This document shows positions 1 to 8,022 of a stretch of DNA of 64,000 nucleotides, one piece after another (positions within the stretch are counted from its first letter, which is position 1; each line of letters starts with the position of its first letter). Position numbers and translations under genes: made by a program. Below the pieces are notes generated by a model. The model did no database searches. It was not told the DNA's origin and worked only from the letters and a program-made list of their open reading frames with translations. The stretch is taken from assembly GCF_900142085.1 (NCBI RefSeq), contig NZ_FQZQ01000015.1, positions 1-64,000 on the forward strand, in the 5' to 3' direction. This DNA is from Shimia gijangensis (GTDB lineage: Bacteria > Pseudomonadota > Alphaproteobacteria > Rhodobacterales > Rhodobacteraceae).

Positions 1-78
1 GACCTCGGGTAGCCCTTGTTTTGCTGGAGCTACCAGCTGAAGTGACGCCTGCAGCGGGAACACAAGCCGCACCACTAA

Positions 79-162
79 CCGTGTGGGGGCACCATCACGT
101 CAGCTAACTCATTGGTATCGCTTCAGCTTTTAGCCCTTGCTAGGAGCCGTAGACCATGTCGG
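79..162. repeat. Left arm of 84-bp perfect inverted repeat
   Basis: This stretch is the exact reverse complement of 1737-1820, 84 of 84 bases by my reading. It carries the last 16 bases of the tRNA-Thr gene including the encoded CCA, then the sequence between that tRNA and the integrase, and stops just after the integrase start codon. Only the tRNA tail is present here, with no other tRNA arm. Identity ends abruptly at 78/79 and 162/163. Positions 1-78 and 163-285 hold no gene I recognise. The arm probably holds an attachment site and may duplicate the integrase promoter. Confidence 0.9.
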
Positions 163-248
163 CACGTAGCTTTGCAACAGTCACGACTTTAGTGCCGGAA
201 TTAACCCCCACCATTGATGACAGAAACGCTGTCTCCCTTTCGCCTTAG
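156..248 (+). pseudogene. Thirty-codon open frame sharing the integrase start
   Basis: The left repeat arm ends inside the duplicated integrase start codon region, so an ATG-TCG start runs on the plus strand into unrelated sequence for 30 codons and stops at 246-248. After the second codon it no longer resembles the integrase. It is most simply a by-product of the inverted duplication and probably not a functional gene. Confidence 0.2.
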
Positions 249-285
249 TTAGGGCGAAGGCCTCCTCCAGCACAAAGGAAACAAA

Positions 286-504
286 ATGACTGAACAACTC
301 AATCAAACCCAAATCGACGCGATCCTGGCCAGGCACGAGAGTATGACTTCCATAATTGCGGATTTGCGGATGGAAGATGACCATTTGGAGCAGCTCGAAC
401 TGCTTATCGACGTATTCGGCGCGGACACGACATTCGGTGAAGCAATAAAGCGCCAAGCGACCACTATTAGTGCGCTCGAAGAAAGGCTTATTGAAACAGA
501 ATGA
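286..504 (+). CDS. Small acidic hypothetical protein, 72 residues
   Basis: A short frame begins with ATG preceded by AAAGGA, a good ribosome-binding site six bases upstream. The protein is acidic, probably largely helical, and ends in a likely coiled segment (ISALEERLIETE). I recognise no family and no helix-turn-helix, so calling it an excisionase would be a guess based only on its position beside the integrase. It converges on the integrase gene, with a hairpin between the two. The duplicated repeat arm upstream could supply its promoter. Confidence 0.5.
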   Translation: MTEQLNQTQIDAILARHESMTSIIADLRMEDDHLEQLELLIDVFGADTTFGEAIKRQATTISALEERLIETE

Positions 505-515
505 TACGTGATCGC

Positions 516-536
516 GGGAGGGCTATTGGCCCTTCC
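516..536. terminator. Hairpin between convergent small ORF and integrase
   Basis: An eight-base stem (GGGAGGGC with GCCCTTCC, one G-T pair) and a five-base loop lie between the convergent gene ends at 504 and 565. There is no T-run on either side, so intrinsic termination is plausible but weakly supported. Confidence 0.4.
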
Positions 537-564
537 TCAACCGGCATTTTCGGCTAAACGATCC

Positions 565-1743
565 TTACATAGTCTTCGACAACCACTTTCGAAGCACCTC
601 CAGCGGGTAGCCTGAGCCATATCCGTGCCCCACTCCGTCTGTCTGCCAGCCCCCTATCTGGTCAACGATGTCGGCAGGACACTCAACGGCTCTGAGCCTA
701 TCACGCATCGAGTGACGGAAGCTATGCATCGAACATCCTGCAGGTACGTGTTCCTTCATCCATTTGTTCAGTGCGGCACTTGCTGCGTTGGCGTTCGTGG
801 TGTCGGTCTTGTTGTACCGAGGGAAGGCAAACTGAGAGGAGGTCTGCTGATCGAGGATGCGTTGTGCTGCCCATCGCGCCTCGCCTTCTAGCGGGACGTC
901 CCGTTCACTGCCCTTCGTCTTGAGGCGACGCCAAGGATGAGGGCGGACCCGAGCGTACAAGGACCCATCCTCGCCTTGAACCAAGTCCTCTCTGGTCATC
1001 CCTGCAGCTTCAGCTAGGCGCATCCCCGTGTCGGAAACAAGCGCAACCAGCCAGCGTAGATCGTCATCAAGCTCCCGACACTTGCCCTGAACCACAGCCA
1101 GAGCTTCGGCAGGAACAGAGGTTCGATCCGAGACGCCTGCCGACCTATCATAGTAGACGCCAGCGAAGGGGTTGTTCAGGGTGAGACCCTGTTCGCTTGC
1201 GGCGAAGTTCGTCACGGCCCGGACGGTACCAAAGACCCGCGTCATACTGCTCCCAGCGAGACCACGGGCTATCAGCGCATCACGAAAGGCGTTGGCGTCG
1301 GCTTTGGTGTAGGCGTCGAGGTGCTTGTCCCCACAGGCGTCGATCACGTAGCCACAGGACCTCTCAGCGGCTCTTTGGAAAGTCACAGGGCGGCCTTTGC
1401 CCTTCAGCTGCAGATAAATCCCCACGGCCTCTGACAAAAGAACAGATGACGAGGAGACAACAAGCGGAAGATCAGAACTGTTGGCTCCCGACGTCCTTTG
1501 CAGCCTCAGCATGTGCTTTCCCGGCAGCTCTGCGTCACGACATCTCAGGTGATACCAGTACTCATCAAGCTGATCGGCAGCTCTTCTGGCTCTCACTTCG
1601 GCGATCTTCGGCGATTTCGTGCGCAGCGAATACGCAATCCGAGATGAAGTGTAGTGCTCCTTCAGTTCTCTCGGGATTCGACGGCTGAAGTAAAAAACAC
1701 CATCTTTGACGAAGGTGAATGGGCGTGAAATGGTCTCCGACAT
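565..1743 (-). CDS. int: Tyrosine-family site-specific integrase
   Basis: A 392-residue recombinase. Residues about 5-65 form the N-terminal segment seen in phage-like integrases (FVKDGVFYFSRRIP). The catalytic half shows Arg242 in DTGMRLAEA, a Lys near 278 in TKGSERDVPL, the His340-x-x-Arg343 box in SMHSFRHS, and a Tyr nucleophile at 375 or 379 in GHGYGSGY. All catalytic positions are present, so it looks intact. It starts 62 bases beyond the 3' end of a tRNA-Thr gene in the same orientation, the classic arrangement for an integrase that uses the tRNA tail as attachment site. Its start codon lies inside the 84-bp inverted repeat. Confidence 0.9.
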   Translation of the reverse strand: MSETISRPFTFVKDGVFYFSRRIPRELKEHYTSSRIAYSLRTKSPKIAEVRARRAADQLDEYWYHLRCRDAELPGKHMLRLQRTSGANSSDLPLVVSSSSVLLSEAVGIYLQLKGKGRPVTFQRAAERSCGYVIDACGDKHLDAYTKADANAFRDALIARGLAGSSMTRVFGTVRAVTNFAASEQGLTLNNPFAGVYYDRSAGVSDRTSVPAEALAVVQGKCRELDDDLRWLVALVSDTGMRLAEAAGMTREDLVQGEDGSLYARVRPHPWRRLKTKGSERDVPLEGEARWAAQRILDQQTSSQFAFPRYNKTDTTNANAASAALNKWMKEHVPAGCSMHSFRHSMRDRLRAVECPADIVDQIGGWQTDGVGHGYGSGYPLEVLRKWLSKTM

Positions 1744-1820
1744 GGTCTACGGCTCCTAGCAAGGGCTAAAAGCTGAAGCGATACCAATGAGTTAGCTGAC
1801 GTGATGGTGCCCCCACACGG
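1737..1820. repeat. Right arm of 84-bp perfect inverted repeat
   Basis: Reverse complement of 79-162. It spans the first codons of the integrase, its upstream region and the 3' tail of tRNA-Thr. The arms enclose the integrase and the small ORF. Direct repeats would be expected from normal tRNA-site integration, so the inverted arrangement is unusual. Confidence 0.9.
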
Positions 1821-1880
1821 ACTCGAACCGCGGACCTACTGATTACAAATCAGTTGCTCTACCAGCTGAGCTATAGGGGC
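1805..1880 (-). tRNA. tRNA-Thr (anticodon TGT)
   Basis: The minus strand folds as a full cloverleaf: acceptor GCCCCTA paired with TGGGGGC, D arm with AGCTCAGCTGGTAGAGC, anticodon stem ACTGA/TCAGT around loop TTTGTAA (anticodon TGT, reads ACA and related Thr codons), and T loop GTTCGAGTC. The discriminator A and a genomically encoded CCA follow. The final 16 bases recur inverted at 79-94, marking the 3' end as the likely integration target. Confidence 0.95.
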
Positions 1881-1928
1881 ACTGGGCGTTCGTTTAAGCC
1901 GAAATCCACGGTGTCGCAAGTGCTAATT

Positions 1929-3587
1929 TCAACGATTTGCGCGTGCCAGAAGTCCAACAGCAATCATTCCCACCGCAACAATTAAGATGGCGCCGGGGCT
2001 CGCGTCTCCGAGGTTTTCTAAGGAGGCCTGATCGTGCACGCGTGTGGCCAGCGTATCAAAGTTAAAAGGGCGCAAAAGCATGGTCGCGGGCAACTCTTTT
2101 ACGCAATCCACAAAGACCAACAACAAGGCGGACCCGACCGAGGCGCGGATCAGAGGGAAATAAACCTCAATGAGCGTTTGGCCACGCGTGCGCCCCAAAG
2201 ATCGCGCTGCCAAAGGTAAGCTGGGCGACACCCGCCCCATCGCGCCATCCGCAGCACCCTGTGCAATTGCAAAGAATCGCACGCAATAAGCCAACACCAA
2301 TGCAAAGGCGGACCCGGTCAGCAGTAGTCCTGCATCCCGACCGGTCACGGCCTCGATGAAATCTGCCAGACGGTGGTCAATCACGGCGAGAGGGATGAGG
2401 ATCCCAACGGCCAGCACTGCCCCCGGTGCTGCATAACCAATGGTTGTCAATGGCAACAACAGTTTGGGCAAGGTTCGCCCCGACAGGCGCACGCCATAGA
2501 CAAGGAATACACCCGCCAAAACCGTGACAATCGCTGCAATACCACCCACCATTAAAGTGTTGAACAAAGCCCGAATGAGAGCCGGGTCGCTCCAACGGTC
2601 TGCATTATCAAGCGCGTGTGTCAGAATCACGCTTACTGGCAGGACAAACCCAACCGTGAATGGAATGAGACATGCCACGGCGGCGACCCACCCCCATCCA
2701 GTAGCCAGCTGCGTGCGTGTCGGTGGGCGATGGCGGGTTGCAAGGTTGAAAAACTGAAGCTTTCGCCGGCTTGTCTTTTCCAAAGTCACCAAAAAGATAA
2801 CCAGCATCAGCACCACACAGGCCAATTGGGCAGCCCCGCCGGCATTGTTGCTTTCCAGCCAGACGCTAAAAATTCCAGTTGTCAGCGTCTGGACCGCAAA
2901 ATAATCCACAGTACCGAAATCGTTGACCGTCTCCATCATGACGATGGCGGTTCCGGCAGCGATGGCGGGGCGTGCCAATGGCAGGCCCACACGACGGAAC
3001 CGCTGAAAGGCCCCTGCCCCAAGCGATTGCGCCACTTCTTCACCTGCACCAGATTGTTCGCGGAATGCAGCGCGTGCCAGAATATAGACGTAAGGATAGA
3101 GTGCTGCGGACAGGACGATGATGGCCGCCCCCATTGAGCGTATTTCAGGAAACCAGTAATCCCGCGCATTTTGCCATCCAAATATCGCGCGCATGCCAGT
3201 TTGGATCGGGCCTGCGTATTCTAGAAAGTCTACAAGAGCATAAGCACCGACATAAGCCGGAATGGCCAGGGGCAGCAAAAGTGCCCACTGCAGCCAGCGC
3301 AATCCCGGAAAATTGTACCGACTGACCAACCACGCTGCACCGGTTCCGATGCTTGCTGACAACACACCAACCGACACCATCAAGACAACGGTATTGCGCA
3401 GATATCTAGGCAGCGTGGTGGACAGCAAATGCCCCCAAATATTCTCGGTGGGATTAAGCGCCATCCAAAAGACCGCGACGATCGGCGCAACTACAATTGC
3501 GCAAATGAAAACGGCGCCAACGGACCACGGGCTAAGTCCGCGCCGTGTTTTCCGGGTTCGGGGTGTGACGGTTTGCGTCTGATTCAT
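1929..3587 (-). CDS. fbpB: Iron(III)-type ABC transporter permease
   Basis: A 552-residue inner-membrane permease with two fused permease modules. Each ends in an EAA-type coupling loop (EVAQSLGAGAFQRFRRVGLPLARP and AARSLGRTRGQTLIEVYFPLIR), the layout of FbpB/SfuB/ThiP proteins. The family moves Fe3+ delivered by a periplasmic binding protein. I chose the ATG at 3587, preceded by AGAAGG, over an upstream start that adds 37 residues with no support. No binding protein or ATPase gene is adjacent, so partners must lie elsewhere. It is transcribed divergently from the gene at 3671. The ligand (iron or thiamine) is not certain. Confidence 0.85.
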   Translation of the reverse strand: MNQTQTVTPRTRKTRRGLSPWSVGAVFICAIVVAPIVAVFWMALNPTENIWGHLLSTTLPRYLRNTVVLMVSVGVLSASIGTGAAWLVSRYNFPGLRWLQWALLLPLAIPAYVGAYALVDFLEYAGPIQTGMRAIFGWQNARDYWFPEIRSMGAAIIVLSAALYPYVYILARAAFREQSGAGEEVAQSLGAGAFQRFRRVGLPLARPAIAAGTAIVMMETVNDFGTVDYFAVQTLTTGIFSVWLESNNAGGAAQLACVVLMLVIFLVTLEKTSRRKLQFFNLATRHRPPTRTQLATGWGWVAAVACLIPFTVGFVLPVSVILTHALDNADRWSDPALIRALFNTLMVGGIAAIVTVLAGVFLVYGVRLSGRTLPKLLLPLTTIGYAAPGAVLAVGILIPLAVIDHRLADFIEAVTGRDAGLLLTGSAFALVLAYCVRFFAIAQGAADGAMGRVSPSLPLAARSLGRTRGQTLIEVYFPLIRASVGSALLLVFVDCVKELPATMLLRPFNFDTLATRVHDQASLENLGDASPGAILIVAVGMIAVGLLARANR

Positions 3588-3670
3588 GACCTTCTGTTGC
3601 CTGAATCTTGTTCCACTGTCCAGAAAGCAAGATATAATGTTCAAACCAAAGCCAACCGATCCGGGGACCA

Positions 3671-4552
3671 ATGCAAGTAGCCTTACATACAGGAGCACAT
3701 TTTACAGATGATGATCGGCTTCTGAAATCCCTTGGTAAAAACCGTGATATGCTGGCAGAACGTGGTGTGTTCTTACCCAAACCCAGAAGCTATCGCCGAC
3801 AGGTGCGGGATTTATTGAATGACGCACGCTCAGCACCGCTCAGTCATAGTTCGCGTGATAGTATTCTGTCTGGTCTCAAAGGCGTTGAGATCGTAGATCC
3901 TGACCGGATTATCATGTCCAATAGCAATTTTTTCGGGGTTCCACGCCTGGCCGTAAGCGACAACAAGTACTATCCCACAGCCGAATCGCGCCTTCAGGAT
4001 TTCTGTAGTGTTTTTGCCGAAGAAGAAATTGACGTGTTTCTGGCTATCCGCAATCCGGCAACGTTTTTACCTGCTTTGCTGGCGGGTTGCCCGGAAGACA
4101 CCATTGATCAGGTCACTGATTCATCAGCCCCCACAGCGTTGCGGTGGTCAGAGCTGGTAATGCGTCTGCGTCAGTCCCTTCCGAACGTTTCTTTCACAGT
4201 ATGGTGCAACGAAGACACCCCCCTTATCTGGGAGCAATTGCTACGCGAACTGTCGACAGTTGAAGCCACTTTACCAATGGAAGGTGGCAGCGATCTGCTC
4301 GGCGAAATCATGTCTGAATCAGGGATGAAACGATACGGTGAATACCTCCAAACTCATCCGGGCATGACCGAAATTCAGAAACGCCGCGTCATGGCGGCGT
4401 TTCTGGATAAGTTTGCATTGGAAGACGAAGTCGAAGAAGAACTCGACATGCCTGGATGGACTGAGGAATATGTCGATGCGCTGACCGAAATCTACGACGA
4501 AGATGTCTATGAAATCTCGCGTATTGAAGGCGTGTCTCTGATTTCCCCCTAG
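3671..4552 (+). CDS. Conserved hypothetical protein, 293 residues
   Basis: A soluble protein with no signal peptide and no clear membrane segment. It opens with a strand-like stretch, VALHTGAHFTDDDRLLKSL, followed by KNRDMLAERGVFLPKP, reminiscent of the start of sulfotransferase-like P-loop proteins but without a clear nucleotide motif. The C-terminus is strongly acidic. Proteins of this kind seem common beside iron transporter genes in roseobacters, but I cannot assign a function. It is divergent from fbpB, with 83 bases between the two starts. Confidence 0.7.
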   Translation: MQVALHTGAHFTDDDRLLKSLGKNRDMLAERGVFLPKPRSYRRQVRDLLNDARSAPLSHSSRDSILSGLKGVEIVDPDRIIMSNSNFFGVPRLAVSDNKYYPTAESRLQDFCSVFAEEEIDVFLAIRNPATFLPALLAGCPEDTIDQVTDSSAPTALRWSELVMRLRQSLPNVSFTVWCNEDTPLIWEQLLRELSTVEATLPMEGGSDLLGEIMSESGMKRYGEYLQTHPGMTEIQKRRVMAAFLDKFALEDEVEEELDMPGWTEEYVDALTEIYDEDVYEISRIEGVSLISP

Positions 4553-4720
4553 CGCCTTAACCCATTCCCAAGGCTTCTTTAATATGGAGTAGCTTTGGGC
4601 ATAGATGCTTGTTTTTTTAGTCCCGTAACATTTTGACCTATTTTGCATCTGGAACGTGCCCGTTTCCTCCACTGAAATCATCGTTGGAGACCGAACAACA
4701 GGCTATCACCTTTTTGGAGC
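4553..4720. other. Non-coding stretch before insertion-sequence remnants
   Basis: No convincing gene is visible here on either strand. It lies between the hypothetical gene ending at 4552 and transposase remnants starting near 4721. Together with 4721-5262 it forms a 710-base stretch without an intact gene. Confidence 0.5.
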
Positions 4721-4804
4721 TGTCCTGCCCCCCGAAACTTCCCTCAGTTTGATGTAGAGTTTGTTCAATCTTTCGAAGGAGCAAACGAATGCGAAAGAGC
4801 CAAT
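4721..4804 (+). pseudogene. Remnant of IS3-family left end and orfA start
   Basis: The stretch TGTCCTGCCCCCCGAAAC, then GAAGGAGCAAACGA before an ATG, then codons for M-R-K-S, resemble the left end and orfA start of IS407-group IS3 elements, whose OrfA commonly begins MRKSRF. The match breaks off after four or five codons and runs into a different transposase remnant. The assignment rests on memory of the family and is tentative. Confidence 0.4.
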
Positions 4805-5067
4805 TTCCCGCCTGCGGTGCGCAAAAGCATCTTCACAACGAATGCCATCGAGAGCCCGAACAGAGTGACCCGCAAAACCACCAAAACTACAGGCAGCCCC
4901 CCCTCTCATGCATGTAAACATACACCGCGGAGCAGCGGATGATGCCGCAACCAAACTGGTCTATCTGGCGATCCGCAGTTTCGAGAAGGCAGGTCGATGC
5001 GTCAGAGAATGGGTTGCTGCAAGGAATCAGTTCGCTATTCTTTTCCTAGAACGGTTCAACAGATGTT
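4805..5067 (+). pseudogene. C-terminal fragment of IS256-family transposase
   Basis: One frame reads FPPAVRKSIFTTNAIES followed by a basic stretch. After a frame change near 4890-4930 another reads DDAATKLVYLAIRSFEKAG and REWVAARNQFAILF. These are hallmark C-terminal segments of IS256 (mutator) transposases (TTNAIESLNR, KLLYLAIRN, ARNQFAI). The N-terminal two thirds are absent and the frame is broken, so this is a dead fragment, fused to the IS3-like remnant upstream. Confidence 0.75.
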
Positions 5068-5143
5068 CCGCTTCAACGGCATGGGCTAAACCGCATACAG
5101 AGAGTTGCAGATACTCCCACGCATCAAGTTCAAATTTCGGCAT
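5027..5143 (-). CDS. Possible small protein, 38 residues
   Basis: The minus strand has AGGAGA seven bases before an ATG and an open frame beginning MPKFELDAWEYLQLS. It overlaps the end of the IS256 fragment on the other strand. The ribosome-binding site is good and the sequence looks protein-like, but it is short, has no recognised family and sits in degraded DNA. Confidence 0.3.
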   Translation of the reverse strand: MPKFELDAWEYLQLSVCGLAHAVEAEHLLNRSRKRIAN

Positions 5144-5262
5144 GGCTTTCTCCTATCATCGAACCCGGTGTTCTGCGTTCCCTGAATCGAGGCTCTTCGC
5201 CATACTCATCACCGTTAAGTTTAGACAACTTAAAACTCACAGTTCACAGTACGCGCACAAGC

Positions 5263-7095
5263 TTACATCAAAGCACCTGGTTCCAGATGACACTCAATAG
5301 TGTGACCAGTCCCGACCCGCATTCGGGGAGGGGCGACAAGATCGCATTTGCCAGCAACGCTTTGTGGACAGCGCGCGAAAAATGGGCAGCCAACGTCCGT
5401 CAATTCCACGGCTCCGGCGATACCAGCTTGCGCTTCCTGGGATTGTATTGCGCCTTCCAGCCAACCTATCCGTGGTTCAGGTACGGAAGAAACCAATAGC
5501 CTGGTGTAGGGATGGAATGGCGGAGTAAGGACTTTGTCGGTCTCACCCTGCTCAGCGACCCGCCCTGCATACAGCACCACGATCTCATCTGCAAAGGACG
5601 CGACCGTTGACAGATCATGGCTGATGAACACGAACGAAACGCCAGTTTCCTTCTGAAGCCGGGTCAACAGGTCGATCACATTCGCACCCACAATAGTGTC
5701 AAGCGCAGACGTGACCTCGTCACACAGCACAACTTCCGGTTCGGCCGCCAGTGCGCGGGCAAGGTTAACGCGCTGCTTTTGGCCTCCGGACAACTCGTGT
5801 GGGAAACGATCAGCAAACTGTGTTGGCAATTCGACCAGCCGTAAAAGCTCTTCTACACGAGCGCGTTTTTTGGCGCCCTTTAAGCCCCGGTAAAACTCAA
5901 CCGGGCGGCCCAGAATATCGCGTATTCTCTGATGAGGGTTCAGCGCTGTTTCAGCCATCTGATAAACGAACTGAACTTTACGCAGTTGTTCCCGTGTACG
6001 CTTTTCCAGTTGGGGGTGCAGCACTTGGCCATCCAACCGGATCTCGCCATCACATGCTGGCAGCAGCCCTGCCATCACTCGGGCAAGTGTTGATTTTCCG
6101 CAACCGGATTCACCAATGATTCCAACGGTCTTGCCCCGCTCAATTGCAACATTGATGTCACGCAGAACCATTACATTGGGTTTTCCTCCTGAGCCTGTGC
6201 CGTAGCCCGCGTCAATGTTGCTAACCTCCAGAGCAGCGTCATCGCGCAAGTGCTCATCCGAGGATATCTCTCCCTGCCCTGCTTCTGGAAGTGGTCTTAT
6301 CGCCGCCATCAATCGCTTGGTGTAGGGGTGGGCGGGCGCATTGATGATTGTATCAACCGGCCCTGCTTCTTTCACTTCGCCATTGTAAAGCACCACAATA
6401 TGATCCGCGATCTGAGCAACGACCGCTAGGTCGTGAGTCACATAAATTGCCGCGGCACCCTGATCCTGGATCACCGATTTAAAGGCCTTCAGAACTTCGA
6501 TCTGGGTTGTCACATCAAGTGCCGTCGTTGGTTCATCCAGAACCAACAGATCCGGATCGCCACACAACGCCATCGCAGCCATGAGCCTTTGCAACTGGCC
6601 ACCGGACACCTGATGGGGATAACGGCTGCCGATGTTTTCCGGATCGGGAAGTTCCAGCGCTTTGTACAGCTCAAGGGCTTTGGCATTAGCCTCGGCCTGC
6701 GTTTTGGTGCCGTGTAAAACCGGGGCTTCGGTCACCTGTTCGTTAATGCGGATTGATGGATTGAACGTGGCCGCGGCACTTTGCGCCAGATAAGCAACAT
6801 TTTCACCGCGCGCAGGCCGCAACTCATCTGTGGTTTTCCCGGTCACATCCTCGCCTAGCAGAATCGCCTGGCCACCCGCGAACTTCAAGCCGGGTTTGCA
6901 ATATCCCAGGGCGGACAAAGAAATTGTGGTTTTACCGGAACCGGATTCACCAATGAGCGCCACAACCTCTCCACGCTTGACCTGAAAGTTCACGCTTTTG
7001 ACAATTTGAAGTTCGCTGCCATCTTCGCTCTCTGCGCTAATGACAAGATCTTTCGCCTCGAAAATTACATCATTTGCCTGTGTATCTTTGGGCAC
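5263..7095 (-). CDS. Peptide-type ABC importer, fused double ATPase
   Basis: A 610-residue cytoplasmic ATPase with two complete nucleotide-binding domains, equivalent to DppD plus DppF in one chain. Half 1 has Walker A GESGSGKTT, signature VSGGQLQR and Walker B LLVLDEP. Half 2 has GESGCGKST, LSGGQKQR and VVLCDEV. Each half ends with the oligopeptide-transporter C-terminal segment, the second having clustered cysteines (CPFFARCP). The start appears to be GTG four bases after the upstream stop. It is the last gene of the operon and powers the permeases at 7099 and 8019. Confidence 0.92.
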   Translation of the reverse strand: MPKDTQANDVIFEAKDLVISAESEDGSELQIVKSVNFQVKRGEVVALIGESGSGKTTISLSALGYCKPGLKFAGGQAILLGEDVTGKTTDELRPARGENVAYLAQSAAATFNPSIRINEQVTEAPVLHGTKTQAEANAKALELYKALELPDPENIGSRYPHQVSGGQLQRLMAAMALCGDPDLLVLDEPTTALDVTTQIEVLKAFKSVIQDQGAAAIYVTHDLAVVAQIADHIVVLYNGEVKEAGPVDTIINAPAHPYTKRLMAAIRPLPEAGQGEISSDEHLRDDAALEVSNIDAGYGTGSGGKPNVMVLRDINVAIERGKTVGIIGESGCGKSTLARVMAGLLPACDGEIRLDGQVLHPQLEKRTREQLRKVQFVYQMAETALNPHQRIRDILGRPVEFYRGLKGAKKRARVEELLRLVELPTQFADRFPHELSGGQKQRVNLARALAAEPEVVLCDEVTSALDTIVGANVIDLLTRLQKETGVSFVFISHDLSTVASFADEIVVLYAGRVAEQGETDKVLTPPFHPYTRLLVSSVPEPRIGWLEGAIQSQEAQAGIAGAVELTDVGCPFFARCPQSVAGKCDLVAPPRMRVGTGHTIECHLEPGALM

Positions 7096-7098
7096 TTC

Positions 7099-8022
7099 TT
7101 ACATCCTTTTCGAAAGCTTGCCACCGCCATGGGCAGAGACGTCGTCGACGATCAGATTGATTCCGACTGTTAGCGAAGCAATGGCGAGGGCTGGTGCAAC
7201 AACAGAAATGATTGAGCCGCCATATTGAAGCGCGCCGAGATTATCACGCACCATGGAGCCCCAGTCGGCCTTAGGTGGTTGCACACCAAGACCGAGAAAG
7301 CTGAGACTGGAGATGAACAGGATCACGTAAATAAGCCGCAACCCAAAATCCGTAATAAGCGGCATCCGGGCGTTCGGCCAGATTTCACGGGTAATGATCC
7401 ACCAACGCCCCTCACCGCGCACCTTTGCCGCCTCGACAAAATCCATCACCATGATCTCCATGCCGATTGCCCGCGACAAGCGAAACACGACACTGGCATA
7501 GATCAGTCCCGCGGTCACAATCAGGACCGGGATCGAAGACCCCACGGCAGCGACAACAACAAGGCCAAGCATGATGGTTGGCAGGCTTAAAAACGCGTCA
7601 TTGATCCGGCTCATGGCCATATCAACACGGGGCCCTGACACGGCGGCACCAATACCCAGTACGACGCCCGTCAGATACGCCAGCAAAGTTGCAGACAGTG
7701 AAATGCCGATGGTCCGACCGGCTCCAAACATAATGCGCGACAGGACATCGCGATCCTCAACGTCAGTGCCCAGCCAAGCACCCGATCTTGGTGACTGAAA
7801 CTCTGAATATGCATCGGGAAAAGGAAGGGCGTTTTCACCATAAGGGGCAATAAACGGCCCAATCAATGCAACGGCCAACCAGAAAACCGCAACGGTGATC
7901 CCGATCCAGCCCATGATGGAAGGGCGATACCCGGTTGTAGGCGGTGCATCAGGCAATTCATCAAAGCTAACGCTATCATCATACGGTGCAACGAAGTGCT
8001 CAAGCGGGTCAGAATTGCTCAT
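7099..8022 (-). CDS. Peptide-type ABC importer permease (DppC-like)
   Basis: A 307-residue membrane protein with an N-terminal cytoplasmic tail of about 35 residues, one early membrane helix, then the BPD permease domain with EAA-like loop EAAKVRGEGRWWIITREIWPNA. This is the DppC/OppC layout. Its ATG overlaps the stop of the upstream permease by four bases (ATGA), so translation is coupled. It pairs with the 8019 permease to form the channel. Confidence 0.92.
   Translation of the reverse strand: MSNSDPLEHFVAPYDDSVSFDELPDAPPTTGYRPSIMGWIGITVAVFWLAVALIGPFIAPYGENALPFPDAYSEFQSPRSGAWLGTDVEDRDVLSRIMFGAGRTIGISLSATLLAYLTGVVLGIGAAVSGPRVDMAMSRINDAFLSLPTIMLGLVVVAAVGSSIPVLIVTAGLIYASVVFRLSRAIGMEIMVMDFVEAAKVRGEGRWWIITREIWPNARMPLITDFGLRLIYVILFISSLSFLGLGVQPPKADWGSMVRDNLGALQYGGSIISVVAPALAIASLTVGINLIVDDVSAHGGGKLSKRM

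Noticed and set aside
181-456. Minus-strand open frame of 91 codons beside the integrase
   Set aside because: It lies opposite the better-supported ORF at 286-504, has no ribosome-binding site and no recognisable protein pattern.
1197-1688. Plus-strand 163-codon frame opposite the integrase
   Set aside because: Antisense to a clear recombinase with all catalytic residues; Arg/Ser-rich composition is typical of a shadow frame.
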